From Chlamydiales bacterium (GTDB lineage: Bacteria; Chlamydiota; Chlamydiia; Chlamydiales; JAACFD01), in NCBI GenBank assembly GCA_009937555.1, contig JAACFD010000155.1, forward strand, positions 1 to 5,055: a DNA stretch of 5,055 nt, written 5' to 3'. This document shows, piece by piece, positions 1 through 5,055 of the stretch; within the stretch, counting starts at the first letter, position 1; every line of letters begins with the position of its first letter. The translations under genes were made by a program, and so were the position numbers. Below the pieces are notes generated by a model. The model saw only the letters and a program-made list of their open reading frames with translations, did no database searches and was not told the origin of the DNA.

Positions 1-2
1 AT

Positions 3-71
3 GGAAGTTGCGCTGAGAAAATTTTAGAATGTTTATCAAAGACCTTCGCTAAGACCTACCAAAATGTTTAA
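3..71 (+). CDS. C-terminal end of an upstream gene (partial)
   Basis: Reading from base 3, the frame is open for 22 codons to a TAA at 69-71. It gives a helical, charged tail containing CAEKILECLSKTFAKTYQNV. The other two + frames close within the first 27 bases, so this is the best candidate for a gene entering from the left. The stop lies 2 bases before the ATG of the glycosyltransferase, the spacing of co-translated genes in one operon. The AEKILE-type helix is reminiscent of the last helix of sugar-metabolism enzymes such as UDP-GlcNAc 2-epimerase or GT-B glycosyltransferases. About 22 residues cannot decide this, so no function is assigned. Confidence 0.55.
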   Translation, partial: GSCAEKILECLSKTFAKTYQNV

Positions 72-73
72 GT

Positions 74-1399
74 ATGAAAAAAGCTAGAGTTTTATTAATT
101 ACACGTTACTTTCCACCCATTAACTGTATTGCTACTTTACGTATGTATAGCTGGGCTAAATATTTTAGCAAGTGGGGATGGGAAGTTGATGTTTTGACTA
201 CAACAAAACATAACCAGATAACCGTACCTCTAAATTTAGATACTTCCTTTGTTTCTTCAGTTTGCGAAGTACCTTACTTTGATCCAGTGGCTCTTTCAAA
301 TTTAGAGAAGCAAGTAAAGCAAAAAGACAAATCTTTTGAGTCTAAAACAAGTCCGATAGCTACCTTTAAACGTTTTTTAGTGAGAATTTACAGAGAGCGT
401 TTAAATGAGCGTATGCCTGGGCGTACTGATTTTTGGTACTCACCAGCTATAAAGGAGCTTAAAAAAAGAAAAGAGCAAGGACTTGAGTACGATTATGTGA
501 TTAGTTCCTATGGTCCTCCTGTGTGTCACCTTATTGGTGCTTATGCTAAAAAGCTTTTCAAAGCAAAGTGGCTTGCCGATTATAGAGATCTTTGGGTTGA
601 AAATCATGTCTATAAAGGTTTGTGGCCTTTTACTATTCTTGAGCGCTTTTTAGAAAAGCGCTCTGTTAAGCATGCAGATCTTATTTCAACAGTTTCATTT
701 AGCCTGGCTAAGACTTTAGAAGAAAAGTTTCCTTCTAAGAAAGTTATTACTGTTGAGAATGGCTTTGATAAAGAAATCATGTTAGATGCTCGAGATGACT
801 ATTTTAGTAGTGAAGAGGAAAACAAATTTCGTATTGTCTATACAGGGTCTATCTATAGAGGTAAGCGTGACCCTAGCCCTCTTTTTGAAGCAATTAAAGA
901 ACTGGAAGCAGAAAAGAAAGTCGATCCTTCAATGTTAGAAGTACGTTTTTATGGCGCTTCAATGGGAGATCTTCAAGAGCTGATTTATAAATATGATGTT
1001 AAAGCTTATGCTAAGCACTGGGGACTAGTGAATCAAATCGAAGCTTTTAGTTTACAAGAGTCAGCTAATGCGCTTTTATTTTTAGAAGCACCTAACCCTG
1101 AGATTGACGGTATTTTAACAGGTAAGCTTTTTGAGTACTTATATGCCTCACCGCCCATTATTGCAGTGGGTATTAATAAGGGCATGGAAGCAGGTAAGCT
1201 CATCCATAAAGCTAATGGAGGCTTTATCTGTGGCCAAGAGGTAAAAGCTATTAAAGAGTGTCTGCTCAAGTTAATGAATTCAGATGAGCTATTTCTAAAG
1301 AAAAAAGAGGTGATCTCAGCTTATTCAAGAGAGAGCCAGGCTCTAAAAGTGATGCAAGAGCTTTCAGGCAAAAAACAAGCAGCACTTCAGCATTGCTAG
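74..1399 (+). CDS. Glycosyltransferase, GT-B fold, GT4-like
   Basis: The 441-residue product has the layout and length of a GT4-type glycosyltransferase, which moves a sugar from a nucleotide donor to a glycan or lipid acceptor at the inner face of the membrane. The N-terminal Rossmann half starts with a hydrophobic strand followed by RYFPP (residues 11-15) and has SYGPP (145-149) and ADYRDLW (168-174). The linker carries ENGFD (228-232). The C-terminal donor-binding half begins with the strand RIVYTGSIYRGKRDP (253-267) and contains TGKLFEYLYASPPIIAVG (349-366), the position of the conserved nucleotide-sugar-binding Glu in this family. No membrane segment or signal peptide is visible. ATG 74 is chosen because it lies 2 bases after the preceding stop and begins the Rossmann strand. 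There is no good Shine-Dalgarno site, which suggests coupling to the upstream gene. Donor and acceptor cannot be inferred. Family call is firm, specific role unknown. Confidence 0.92.
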   Translation: MKKARVLLITRYFPPINCIATLRMYSWAKYFSKWGWEVDVLTTTKHNQITVPLNLDTSFVSSVCEVPYFDPVALSNLEKQVKQKDKSFESKTSPIATFKRFLVRIYRERLNERMPGRTDFWYSPAIKELKKRKEQGLEYDYVISSYGPPVCHLIGAYAKKLFKAKWLADYRDLWVENHVYKGLWPFTILERFLEKRSVKHADLISTVSFSLAKTLEEKFPSKKVITVENGFDKEIMLDARDDYFSSEEENKFRIVYTGSIYRGKRDPSPLFEAIKELEAEKKVDPSMLEVRFYGASMGDLQELIYKYDVKAYAKHWGLVNQIEAFSLQESANALLFLEAPNPEIDGILTGKLFEYLYASPPIIAVGINKGMEAGKLIHKANGGFICGQEVKAIKECLLKLMNSDELFLKKKEVISAYSRESQALKVMQELSGKKQAALQHC

Positions 1400-1406
1400 T
1401 ATCGCC

Positions 1407-1414
1407 TAGGGGGA
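1407..1414 (+). promoter_or_regulatory. Strong ribosome binding site for the DUF2227-like gene
   Basis: The purine run AGGGGGA lies 7 bases before ATG 1422, inside the 22-base gap after the glycosyltransferase stop. It fixes the start of the downstream gene and contrasts with the glycosyltransferase, which has no comparable site. Confidence 0.7.
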
Positions 1415-1421
1415 TTGACTT

Positions 1422-1880
1422 ATGGCTAATTACCGTGCTCACACAGTATTTAACTTTTGCCTAGGCCTTCCCGCTTCAGTAGCGGCACTTAACTATCTGG
1501 TTACTCCTACTTTGGAATCCTTAACCATCTTTGTATCAATGTTTTGTTATGGAACCCTGTTCATGTCTCCAGATGTTGATCAGGCTGATAAGTTTAAGTT
1601 ATTGTCTCTTAGAGGTTTTTTGGCTTTTCCATTTGTCTCTTACGCCCTAGTGTTTAAGCATAGAGGCCTTTCACATTCATTTATTTTAGGGACGCTTAGC
1701 AGAGCTATTTGGCTTTTTTTATGGTTTTTACTGCTATTTTTCTTTATATATCGCTATTTACCAGGTCCGGATAATTTATTAGGCACACTCTATCACTTTC
1801 GTACTGAGTGCACTTATGGATTTTTAGGCTTATTTTTTGCAGATTTTTGCCACTTATTTATCGATTTTTTTGTAAAATAG
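1422..1880 (+). CDS. DUF2227-like putative metal-binding membrane protein
   Basis: This 152-residue, strongly hydrophobic protein carries polar signatures typical of small membrane-bound putative metal-dependent hydrolases: H7 and N11 in AHTVFN, the acidic SPDVD (49-53), HRGLSHS (80-86), and D141, H144 and D148 in DFCHLFIDFF. From memory, the order G-x-x-F-x-x-P/S-D-x-D, then an aromatic stretch, then HR-x-x-SH best fits DUF2227 (Pfam PF09988). The YdjM-type family is the alternative. Histidines and aspartates flanked by hydrophobic stretches (about 14-47, 62-78, 86-111, 131-150) suggest a metal site near the membrane face. The substrate is unknown even for relatives. The gene lies 22 bases after the glycosyltransferase, so an envelope-related role is plausible but inferred. 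The start is set by the strong ribosome binding site. Length is close to the usual family size. Confidence 0.8.
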   Translation: MANYRAHTVFNFCLGLPASVAALNYLVTPTLESLTIFVSMFCYGTLFMSPDVDQADKFKLLSLRGFLAFPFVSYALVFKHRGLSHSFILGTLSRAIWLFLWFLLLFFFIYRYLPGPDNLLGTLYHFRTECTYGFLGLFFADFCHLFIDFFVK

Positions 1881-1917
1881 AGCTAAGGCATGAATGCACA
1901 TACAAAGACAAAGAACC

Positions 1918-1922
1918 AGGGA
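1918..1922 (+). promoter_or_regulatory. Ribosome binding site deciding the glutaredoxin start
   Basis: AGGGA ends 8 bases before ATG 1931. The longer open frame beginning at ATG 1808 would add 41 residues that overlap the end of the DUF2227-like gene and look like its out-of-frame translation, so this site supports the short protein. Confidence 0.7.
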
Positions 1923-1930
1923 ATTATAAA

Positions 1931-2179
1931 ATGACCCACCTACGATTACTTTACTTTCCTAGCTGCCCTTTTTGCCGAAGGGTATTAGACTTTATTGAAG
2001 CTCAGGGAAGGCAAGATGTTGATTTAGTTAATATACGCACAGATCCAGGTGCTGAAGAGTACTTGCTTGAAAAAACAGGTAAAACTCAAGTGCCCTGTCT
2101 TTTTATTGATGATGAGCCCATGCTAGAGTCCAAAGATATTATTGACTATCTACAAGAAGACTTACCTGAGTCCTCTTAA
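1931..2179 (+). CDS. Glutaredoxin (dithiol, CPFC active site)
   Basis: The 82-residue product is a single thioredoxin-fold domain of standard bacterial glutaredoxin length. It begins with the strand LRLLYF, followed by the active site C12-P-F-C15, a variant of the usual CPYC. It then has the cis-proline motif T52-Q-V-P55 that packs against the active site, and ends with the LESKDIIDYL helix (65-74), equivalent to the glutathione-binding GG/SD-type region of the family although the Gly-Gly is replaced. Two active-site cysteines indicate a dithiol enzyme that reduces disulfides or glutathione-protein adducts in the cytoplasm using glutathione. An extra Cys56 follows the cis-proline. The gene starts 50 bases after the DUF2227-like gene with its own ribosome binding site, and is probably the last gene of this transcription unit. 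Confidence 0.93.
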   Translation: MTHLRLLYFPSCPFCRRVLDFIEAQGRQDVDLVNIRTDPGAEEYLLEKTGKTQVPCLFIDDEPMLESKDIIDYLQEDLPESS

Positions 2180-2201
2180 GCTCTAAAGCTATCTTTAAGC
2201 T
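2179..2201 (+). terminator. Possible hairpin at the end of the glutaredoxin gene
   Basis: AGCT-c-TAAAG (2179-2188) can pair with CTTTAAGCT (2193-2201) around a 4-base loop, giving nine pairs with one bulged C. It begins at the last base of the glutaredoxin stop codon. The expected U-run does not follow directly, as the next stretch is AAATAATTT, so this is a weak terminator or an mRNA-end structure rather than a clear intrinsic terminator. Confidence 0.3.
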
Positions 2202-2262
2202 AAATAATTTCAGGTGATTTTTACCCTTAAGTTTTTGTAGAGTCTTAGTATCAAATTGTATC

Positions 2263-2583
2263 GCTGTTCTAATTGTTTTTCTGAATTAGGATGCTACGGT
2301 GAGAATTAACCCTCCAAAATATTTCAATACAAATGCGTTTGAGCCGCTTTAAAAGATTAATTATAAACTACCTACTAAAGAGAAAGTGAGCTTAACTGCC
2401 GGGTTAAATTTATCCTAGATGAAATGGTAATGCTTAACGACTCTAATGAAAAAAGAAGTAGCCTCAATAATTACCTTAAAATCCATCTTGAAATTACTCT
2501 CAATCAACTCTTTTTTTTCAGATTCTAGGGGTGCTACAACTAAAGAGTGCTAAGAGTGTATTGCTTTCAAAGCTACTTTTAGA
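2263..2583 (+). pseudogene. Decayed copy of the Clp-like ATPase core
   Basis: Translated piecewise, this stretch is collinear with the ATPase gene downstream. From 2263 the frame reads AVLIVFLN*DATVRIN, matching VLLYQIAQELMDKDVTVFRLN after the Walker A motif. NAFEPL at 2332-2349 matches SRFEDRL. From about 2379 a second frame reads CRVKFILDEM, matching RRVVLILDEM (Walker B), then SSLNNYLKIHLE, matching NSLNNYFKMYLE. After the T8 tract 2511-2518 another frame reads QILG, then ATT, matching QILGATT (sensor 1). Traces continue to about 2583 (E-C-I-A-F against E-L-E-T-F). Stops at 2287, 2350 and 2551 and at least three frameshifts rule out a functional product. The part encoding the N-terminus and Walker A is missing or unrecognisable, although GTAGAGTCT near 2237 may be a remnant. 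The copy is much older than the frameshift in the downstream gene. Confidence 0.85.
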
Positions 2584-2630
2584 ATATTTTTTTTAACTCA
2601 AAAAACTTAAAGATAAATTCTTTTTTTTAC

Positions 2631-2638
2631 TGTATAAT
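2631..2638 (+). promoter_or_regulatory. Candidate -10 element upstream of the ATPase gene
   Basis: A perfect TATAAT at 2633-2638 is preceded by TG and by a T8 tract (2621-2628), in the gap between the decayed copy and the ATPase gene. No convincing -35 box lies at 16-18 bases upstream; the nearest, TTAAAG at 2607-2612, is 20 bases away. In such A+T-rich DNA a chance match is quite possible. If real, it would give a 5' leader of about 100 bases containing the two inverted repeats described below. Confidence 0.3.
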
Positions 2639-2646
2639 TTTCTGTT

Positions 2647-2668
2647 GAAACACACGTAAATGTGCTTC
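2647..2668 (+). repeat. Small inverted repeat in the ATPase leader
   Basis: GAAACACA (2647-2654) is an inverted match to TGTGCTTC (2661-2668) with one mismatch and a 6-base spacer. It lies 9 bases after the candidate TATAAT. It could be an operator or a leader hairpin. It has no T-run after it, so it is not a typical terminator. Confidence 0.35.
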
Positions 2669-2704
2669 ATCTTAACAAATATTTAATCTTATGCTGTCAT
2701 CATA

Positions 2705-2734
2705 GCTTCAATTTTTTACAAAAAAAATGAAGGC
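2705..2734 (+). promoter_or_regulatory. Hairpin enclosing the ATPase ribosome binding site
   Basis: CTTCA (2706-2710) pairs with TGAAG (2728-2732). After one A-A mismatch, six T (2712-2717) pair with six A (2721-2726) around a 3-base loop. The Shine-Dalgarno sequence GAAGG (2729-2733), 9 bases before ATG 2743, is in the 3' arm. Folded mRNA would therefore hide the ribosome binding site. The stem is mostly A-U, so it would be easily opened, as in heat-sensitive or ribosome-opened leaders. The pairing is seen directly; the regulatory effect is inferred. Confidence 0.45.
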
Positions 2735-2742
2735 CCATTAAA

Positions 2743-3441
2743 ATGAACATTTGCTCTCAAGCTATTTCTAGCTCTCAACTCAACAGAATCTTTCCTAAAA
2801 TGTCTATGGGAAAGAAAGTAATTGTGGGTGCAAGTCTTGCTGCTGTATGTCTGGGTATTGGTAGAGCAGCAAAGTACTACAGTGAAAATAGTGATAGTGA
2901 ATTAGCTTTTAAGATAAGATTTGTTAATTTTAATTCTTTAAAGCCTCTTCAAAAAAAGATCAGTAAAGAAGCAGGTTCTTTATCAAAATCTGCACACGAT
3001 GTTTTTGTTAGTGTGGTTAATGAAGAGAATATTGCACTGGCCTCAAAACAATCCGCTAGAATGTTATTTCATGTTACTTCTGTAGTAGGTAATCCAAAGT
3101 ATAGAGAGACTGTTCTTGTTGCGTTTTCCTATTTAACCTTACGCTTTTTATCAATGTCCAATATTGATGCAATGAAAGTGCTTGGTGATCGTATTGTAGT
3201 AGCGTTGTCTCGTCTGGCTTCTAAAAAAACTTTTTATCCCAGAGCATGTCTAGAAGAGTTAACAGAAGAAAAAATTCGTAAGTATACCAAAGGGTTAGAG
3301 TGCGTACGAACAAAAGAAAGAGCTAGAGCTGTTGAGATGTTAGAACAGCGTAGAGATAATTTTTTTTGTTACTTTAGTTGGAGAATCTGGAGCTGGAAAA
3401 AGTGTACTGCTCTATCAAATTGCTCAAGAGCTAATGGATAA
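2743..3441 (+). CDS. Clp-like AAA+ ATPase, N-terminal part (frameshifted)
   Basis: This frame encodes the N-terminal part of a Clp-type ATPase and stops at 3439-3441 after 232 residues, but only the first about 208 belong to the real protein. Residues 24-42 form a short hydrophobic segment after two lysines, probably one membrane anchor. Residues 50-165 are mixed helical sequence that I do not recognise and that lacks the double repeat of the Clp N-domain. Residues 170-205, LTEEKIRKYTKGL to EMLEQRR, resemble the ClpA/ClpB linker before the first ATPase domain. After DNFF (205-208), eight T at 3360-3367 shift the frame, and the remaining residues, CYFSWRIWSW onward, are an out-of-frame reading of the Walker A region. 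As written this product has no nucleotide site. ATG 2743 is supported by GAAGG 9 bases upstream. It is either half of a gene needing slippage or a disrupted gene. Confidence 0.75.
   Translation: MNICSQAISSSQLNRIFPKMSMGKKVIVGASLAAVCLGIGRAAKYYSENSDSELAFKIRFVNFNSLKPLQKKISKEAGSLSKSAHDVFVSVVNEENIALASKQSARMLFHVTSVVGNPKYRETVLVAFSYLTLRFLSMSNIDAMKVLGDRIVVALSRLASKKTFYPRACLEELTEEKIRKYTKGLECVRTKERARAVEMLEQRRDNFFCYFSWRIWSWKKCTALSNCSRANG
3360..3367 (+). other. T8 tract at the frameshift point
   Basis: Eight T follow GATAA. With eight T the frame reads D-N-F-F-C-Y-F-S-W and soon ends. With seven T it reads D-N-F-F-V-T-L-V-G-E-S-G-A-G-K-S, a perfect Walker A motif. The downstream frame is open only back to 3344, since TAG lies at 3341-3343. 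The switch must therefore fall between 3344 and about 3376, and the homopolymer is the obvious site. Confidence 0.85.
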
Positions 3442-4147
3442 GGACGTAACTGTATTTAGGCTTAATGTGGATATCTTAAGAGATATGAGTCGCTTTGAAG
3501 ATAGGCTAGAGCAGCGTGTAAATTCTTTAGCAGCTTATTGCGGTTCAATAGCAGTAGAGTCAGATAGAAGAGTGGTTTTGATATTAGACGAGATGGCAAC
3601 CCTTCATGACCCTAAAGAAGAAGGTAACAGTTTAAATAATTATTTCAAAATGTATCTAGAGCTTGTATTGCATAAAGGTTTTACCTTTCAAATTCTAGGG
3701 GCAACTACACACCATGAGTTGGAAACATTTTATGATGCTGATTTTGCGATGAAAAGGCGTATGAGGGAGATTAGTCTTCCTAGACTATCTCAAGATGAAC
3801 TAGTTAATATCTTAAAAAAACAAGCTGGTTCATACTGCCAGCAAAATGATATAACTAAAATACTGGCGCATTTAACACAGGTTAATTATCCAGCCGAGCT
3901 TCAGCTTTCTGAAGCAAAACGCTTGATTAACGAAGGTAAAAGCACAAGGGTTCCACTTGAGCATGTTTTAACACTTTATCATCCGCTACCAGAAGATGCA
4001 GATTTTATAAGTACGGCCGATGGAAGTATTAACTTAGATGGAGACTCTAACCTAGGTGAGAGTGCAAGTAGATTTATGTATCAGGGCGGATCAATGCCGC
4101 GTTTTCCAGGGAGCGGGGGTACACCTTTATTTCCTTTTGCTACTTAA
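3434..4147 (+). CDS. Clp-like AAA+ ATPase, catalytic part (frameshifted)
   Basis: This frame carries the ATPase core and stays open upstream to 3344, so its coding content starts at the T8 tract, not at ATG 3434. From 3368 it encodes VTLVGESGAGKS (Walker A, 3380-3403), then VVLILDEM (Walker B, Asp and Glu at residues 52-53 from 3434), GATT (89-92, sensor 1), and AMKRRM (105-110), matching the ClpB arginine-finger region ALERRF. A helical part to about residue 170 corresponds to the small AAA+ subdomain, though no clear sensor-2 Arg is seen. This order matches the first ATPase domain of ClpA/ClpB; no second domain follows. The tail (about 195-237) is rich in Gly, Ser and Pro and unlike Clp proteins. 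ATG 3434 lacks a good ribosome binding site and would omit Walker A, so it is unlikely to be a natural start. Joined with the upstream part the protein is 467 residues. Confidence 0.8.
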   Translation: MDKDVTVFRLNVDILRDMSRFEDRLEQRVNSLAAYCGSIAVESDRRVVLILDEMATLHDPKEEGNSLNNYFKMYLELVLHKGFTFQILGATTHHELETFYDADFAMKRRMREISLPRLSQDELVNILKKQAGSYCQQNDITKILAHLTQVNYPAELQLSEAKRLINEGKSTRVPLEHVLTLYHPLPEDADFISTADGSINLDGDSNLGESASRFMYQGGSMPRFPGSGGTPLFPFAT

Positions 4148-4225
4148 CCAGGCGGTAACGGTAGGGGTAAACCAGTACCTAGTATTAGAAGAACAACAGC
4201 CGTTAGAGAAAAAGATAACTTATAG
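4148..4225 (+). other. In-frame continuation after the ATPase stop
   Basis: After TAA 4145-4147 the same frame stays open for 25 codons to TAG 4223-4225. It encodes PGGNGRGKPVPSIRR and then a charged end. This continues the Gly/Pro-rich character of the preceding tail, as if the TAA had replaced a sense codon such as CAA. It is too short to exclude chance. If real, the ancestral protein was about 26 residues longer. Confidence 0.4.
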
Positions 4226-4282
4226 AATAAATTTTTAGCTGTTTAGATTCTTTTTAAAGGGACATTTAAAGCTTAGAAAGTC

Positions 4283-4319
4283 AAAAAAAAACCAGCTATT
4301 TACTAGCTGGTTTTTTTTT
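4283..4319. terminator. Bidirectional intrinsic terminator
   Basis: CCAGCTA (4292-4298) and TAGCTGG (4304-4310) form a perfect 7-bp stem with a 5-base loop. It is preceded by nine A (4283-4291) and followed by nine T (4311-4319), so it works in either direction. It lies between the convergent ATPase locus (+) and membrane-protein gene (-), whose stop is 11 bases from the T-run, and should end transcription of both. Confidence 0.92.
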
Positions 4320-4330
4320 AGCTAAGTTGT

Positions 4331-5011
4331 CTATTTCTTAGCTATCTTTTTGATACCTTGCTGGCTAAACAGCATGATAATGCAAAGACTTAAATAGGGT
4401 AGGGTATATATAGTAATATAGATGCCTATGAGAAGCTCATAACAAATTCCTAGTACTTCAACTCTATTTGTAAAACCATATAGAGCAGGAGCAAAAATAG
4501 TGGCTATAAGTACTACTACACCTAGAAAGAGGTGGATGAATATTGAAGAGTGGTTCATTAGATTAGTTGCAGTAGAAAAATTCCTATACAAGCTTAACTC
4601 CTGACTATCTTTTAGGTAGGTTTCAGTAATGCTTTTTGTCTTACAAATGATAAGGTGTATTACAGGAACCAGTAAAAAAGCTAGAAGAGAGCTTAGAGCG
4701 GTAGGGCCTATGATAAAAGCAGAGAATGTCTGCATGACAGTATCTACTCTTAAGTTTAAAATAGCACTAATCCCTGTGCCAATATGCAATGCTAAAGCTA
4801 AAAAACAGTAGCTAAGTATCAACTTAGGTAGGAACTTCAAGGGGCGCGCATTTAAATCAAAAAAGAGGTTGAATAATAGGTAAGCTACAGCAAGCTGTGC
4901 TAGGAAATAGATAGGGAGGGTTAAGCTTAGCAGGATTATACTACCTAAAGAATCGAAAAGAGGAATCAAGCAAATGAGAGCTAAAGTAGCTAGGGCAAGC
5001 TTGCCTTTCAT
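4331..5011 (-). CDS. Multi-pass membrane protein of unknown function
   Basis: The 226-residue product is largely hydrophobic, with about six membrane segments near residues 4-19, 24-50, 63-85, 97-122, 155-177 and 186-215. A polar stretch, CKTKSITETYLKDSQELS (123-140), lies between segments four and five, and a basic tail, GIKKIAKK, ends the protein and is probably cytoplasmic. I recognise no catalytic motif, transporter signature or conserved polar residues in the membrane. ATG at 5011 is the only usual start codon in this frame up to the window edge. However, the frame remains open upstream without a stop (reading SSSKEKTSIFA just before the Met), and the purine run GAGAAGA is about 17 bases from the ATG, too far for an ideal ribosome binding site. 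The true start may lie outside the window. The gene ends at the shared terminator and is convergent with the ATPase locus. Confidence 0.75.
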   Translation of the reverse strand: MKGKLALATLALICLIPLFDSLGSIILLSLTLPIYFLAQLAVAYLLFNLFFDLNARPLKFLPKLILSYCFLALALHIGTGISAILNLRVDTVMQTFSAFIIGPTALSSLLAFLLVPVIHLIICKTKSITETYLKDSQELSLYRNFSTATNLMNHSSIFIHLFLGVVVLIATIFAPALYGFTNRVEVLGICYELLIGIYITIYTLPYLSLCIIMLFSQQGIKKIAKK

Positions 5012-5055
5012 CGCAAAAATACTTGTCTTCTCTTTGCTAGAAGAGCAAAAGCAAT

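Noticed and set aside
64..87. ATG at 64 as start of the glycosyltransferase
   Set aside because: It is in another frame and meets a stop after seven codons. ATG 74 begins the Rossmann strand.
1033..1269. 78-codon open frame on the - strand inside the glycosyltransferase
   Set aside because: It lies wholly opposite a well-supported coding region, has no ribosome binding site and shows no recognisable domain.
1808..1930. Extended N-terminus of the glutaredoxin from ATG 1808
   Set aside because: It overlaps the end of the DUF2227-like gene, reads as that gene's shadow, and adds sequence unlike glutaredoxins. ATG 1931 has a good ribosome binding site and gives normal family length.
2551..2583. 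K-S-V-L-L-like reading (AAGAGTGTATTGCTT) resembling the residues after Walker A
   Set aside because: The collinear alignment of the decayed copy places this stretch after the GATT sensor region, where another frame matches better. No GxxGxG precedes it, so the match is probably chance.
2180..2742. Mobile element or small RNA gene in the long gap
   Set aside because: No terminal inverted repeats, target duplication, transposase remnant or RNA-gene fold was seen. The content is explained by the decayed ATPase copy and the leader of the next gene.
3434..4147. The downstream ATPase frame as an independent small gene starting at ATG 3434
   Set aside because: It would lack Walker A, which is encoded in the same frame just upstream, and ATG 3434 has only a weak ribosome binding site. 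It is better read as the second part of one gene.
4056..4238. 60-codon open frame overlapping the ATPase tail
   Set aside because: It is an alternative frame of the Gly/Pro-rich tail, with no ribosome binding site or plausible domain.
4629..4811. 60-codon + strand frame opposite the membrane-protein gene
   Set aside because: It is an antisense shadow of a convincing hydrophobic coding sequence.

Overview
The window is A+T-rich, densely coded Gram-negative-type bacterial DNA with short intergenic gaps and many homopolymer A/T tracts. It has no rRNA, tRNA, CRISPR array or insertion sequence that I can recognise. Base composition, a decaying gene duplicate and poly-T frameshifts would fit a host-associated or intracellular bacterium, but the taxon cannot be fixed from the sequence. 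That part is inference.

Left part (1-2179), all on the + strand and probably one transcription unit. It holds the last codons of an upstream gene (3-71), a GT4-type glycosyltransferase starting 2 bases later (74-1399), a small membrane protein with the HRGLSHS/SPDVD signature of the DUF2227 metal-binding family (1422-1880), and a short CPFC glutaredoxin (1931-2179). The first two genes are close enough for translational coupling. The next two each have a clear Shine-Dalgarno site. The set suggests a surface-polysaccharide or envelope locus with a redox gene at its end.

Middle (2180-2742). These 560 bases have no intact gene but are not empty. They contain a badly decayed, collinear copy (about 2263-2583) of the central part of the ATPase gene that follows. 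After it come a weak promoter candidate, a small inverted repeat, and an A/U-rich hairpin whose 3' arm holds the ATPase gene's ribosome binding site.

Right part (2743-4225). This is a Clp-type AAA+ ATPase locus resembling the first ATPase domain of ClpA/ClpB. It has an unfamiliar N-terminal region with one probable membrane segment, a single AAA+ module, and a Gly/Pro/Ser-rich tail. It is split into two overlapping frames by one surplus base, most simply in the eight-T tract 3360-3367, directly before the Walker A motif. Dropping one T gives a continuous 467-residue protein. The same frame also stays open for 25 codons beyond the TAA at 4145-4147.

The end (4283-5055). A bidirectional intrinsic terminator separates the ATPase locus from a convergent gene on the - strand for an unrecognised multi-pass membrane protein (4331-5011). 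Its frame stays open to the window edge, so its start is not certain.

The most interesting object is the ATPase locus: an unusual single-module Clp-like ATPase, an old dead copy beside it, and a frameshift in the younger copy. It may be a fresh pseudogene, a sequencing error, or a gene expressed by slippage.
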